DNA of 15,265 nt from CAYNDB01 sp964395915 (GTDB taxonomy: Bacteria; Nitrospinota_A; UBA7883; JAJRTC01): contig CAYNDB010000058.1 in NCBI GenBank assembly GCA_964395915.1, forward strand, positions 1-15,265. Reading direction: 5' to 3'. The position numbers were made by a program, and so were the translations under genes. This document shows, one piece after another, positions 14,592 through 15,265 of the stretch (the stretch's first letter is position 1; each line of letters starts with the position of its first letter). Below the pieces are notes generated by a model that was not told the DNA's origin, ran no database searches, and saw only the letters and a list, made by a program, of their open reading frames with translations.

Positions 14592-14672
14592 GATTGCTGT
14601 TAATTGCGGTAAACTTTTCTATGTTATGATCATTAATTATATCGTTATTTCAAAGTATAAAGGCAAAGCAAG
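14592..14672. promoter_or_regulatory. Divergent promoter region between the SpsF-like and IF2_N-like genes
   Basis: These 81 AT-rich bases separate two divergent genes, so promoters for both should lie here. On the plus strand TATGAT at 14625-14630 has TTGCGG at 14604-14609 with a short 15-base spacer. On the minus strand TATAAT reads at 14641-14636 without a good -35, and TTGAAA at 14653-14648 could pair with weaker -10 hexamers. The two promoters would overlap. The plus-strand gene has a modest AAGG at 14660-14663. None of these boxes is certain. Confidence 0.4.
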
Positions 14673-15265
14673 ATGGCAAATTTGAGAGTTTATGAAGCGG
14701 CGAGGAAATTGAACATAGAAACTTCCGAGCTAATGAAAATTCTGAATAAGAGGGGGATAAAGGTCAAGAGCCCCATTGCCGCCATCAGCCAGGAAAACTT
14801 TGAAAGCATACTTGAATACCTTTCACCATCGTCTCAAAAATCAAAAAACGTGGTTGCTAAAACGAAACCTAATGATGACAAGGGGAAGAAAAGATTGTCG
14901 CTCGTCGTTCAGGGCGGGGCGGAGAGCGATAAAAAGGCGCCCACGGCAGATGTTATCCCATTAGGAAGACCTGCCAAGGAGGCGAAAGAGCCTGAAGAGG
15001 CGACCGCTAAAAAAGAAAAAACTACGAAGGAGACGCCACAGGAGCCAATATCAGCCGCCCAAAAACCTGAAAAAGAGAAGGGTGTGCTTTCATATATTGC
15101 CCTTGGCTTGGCCGCCGCGGCGCTGCTTGCGATAATTGGACTGAATTCAAACATCCAGAACAACGCGGCGAATCTTGACAAAGCTTTTGAGGGAGCCTCC
15201 GCGTTAAAAAGTCAGGTTACGGCTGTTGAAAACAGCGTTAGTCTGAACCAATCAGTGATAACCGG
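14673..15265 (+). CDS. IF2_N-like domain plus transmembrane helix protein (partial, cut at window end)
   Basis: An ATG at 14673 opens a frame with no stop before the edge: 197 complete codons and two bases. Residues 1-50, starting MANLRVYEAARKLNIETSEL and continuing MKILNKRGIKVKSPIAAIS, resemble the small N-terminal domain (IF2_N) of translation initiation factor IF-2: an RVYExA start, a short helix pair, then a GIxVKS turn. A Lys/Glu/Pro-rich linker (about 51-136) follows. A single hydrophobic helix lies at about 138-157, preceded by KPEKEKG, which predicts a cytoplasmic N terminus. After the helix comes an Ala/Asn/Gln-rich, probably helical or coiled-coil segment. IF-2 itself has a GTPase domain and no transmembrane helix, so this is not infB. 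Function is unknown, perhaps membrane tethering of an RNA- or protein-binding head. Confidence 0.75.
   Translation, partial: MANLRVYEAARKLNIETSELMKILNKRGIKVKSPIAAISQENFESILEYLSPSSQKSKNVVAKTKPNDDKGKKRLSLVVQGGAESDKKAPTADVIPLGRPAKEAKEPEEATAKKEKTTKETPQEPISAAQKPEKEKGVLSYIALGLAAAALLAIIGLNSNIQNNAANLDKAFEGASALKSQVTAVENSVSLNQSVIT

Noticed and set aside
14673..15265. Reading the last gene as infB (IF-2)
   Set aside because: Only the first 50 residues resemble IF-2. A membrane helix follows at about 138-157 and no GTPase motif is seen in the available part.
1..15265. CRISPR array, insertion sequence, phage genes, tRNA or rRNA
   Set aside because: I saw no regularly spaced direct repeats, transposase motifs, terminal inverted repeats around genes, cloverleaf-like stretches or rRNA segments. 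The genes have similar composition throughout.

Overview
The window looks like ordinary chromosome of a Gram-negative bacterium. The evidence is a secreted class C penicillin-binding protein, a probable outer-membrane beta-barrel protein with a signal peptide, a sigma-54-dependent NtrC-type regulator and the bifunctional glutamine synthetase adenylyltransferase GlnE. I cannot name the species. The mix would fit a deltaproteobacterium-like or Nitrospinota-like lineage, but that is a guess from gene content. I see no phage, transposon, CRISPR, tRNA or rRNA signal.

Layout. The first 51 bases are the tail of an upstream gene. Next come a membrane-anchored TlpA-type thioredoxin (82-666, +) and, convergent to it on the minus strand, purM followed by an unlisted 32-residue one-helix membrane peptide (704-802, -) with a perfect AGGAGG. 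A 150-base divergent intergenic region separates purM from ntrC. A plus-strand run follows: ntrC, glnE, a VanZ-family membrane protein, dacB (PBP4) and recJ. The last three are packed with 9-base, 4-base and about 4-base junctions. A near-consensus sigma-70 promoter then drives a beta-barrel-like exported protein, followed by rnhA. On the minus strand rpsT (ribosomal protein S20) has its own promoter and a GTG start. The right end holds a polytopic glycosyltransferase-like protein with a TPR tail (+), a convergent SpsF/NeuA-like nucleotidylyltransferase (-), and the first 593 bases of a gene for an IF2_N-like domain joined to a transmembrane helix (+), cut by the window edge.

How the genes work together. 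NtrC and GlnE are the transcriptional and post-translational arms of nitrogen control. VanZ-like and DacB are envelope proteins, and RecJ and RNase HI act in DNA maintenance. The GT-C/TPR protein and the SpsF-like enzyme suggest surface glycan synthesis.

Most of the content is recognised housekeeping. The parts that family knowledge does not explain are the small membrane peptide behind purM, the IF2_N/transmembrane protein at the right edge, and a set of genes without Shine-Dalgarno sequences, of which tlpA has a TATAAT box so close to its ATG that the transcript may be leaderless.
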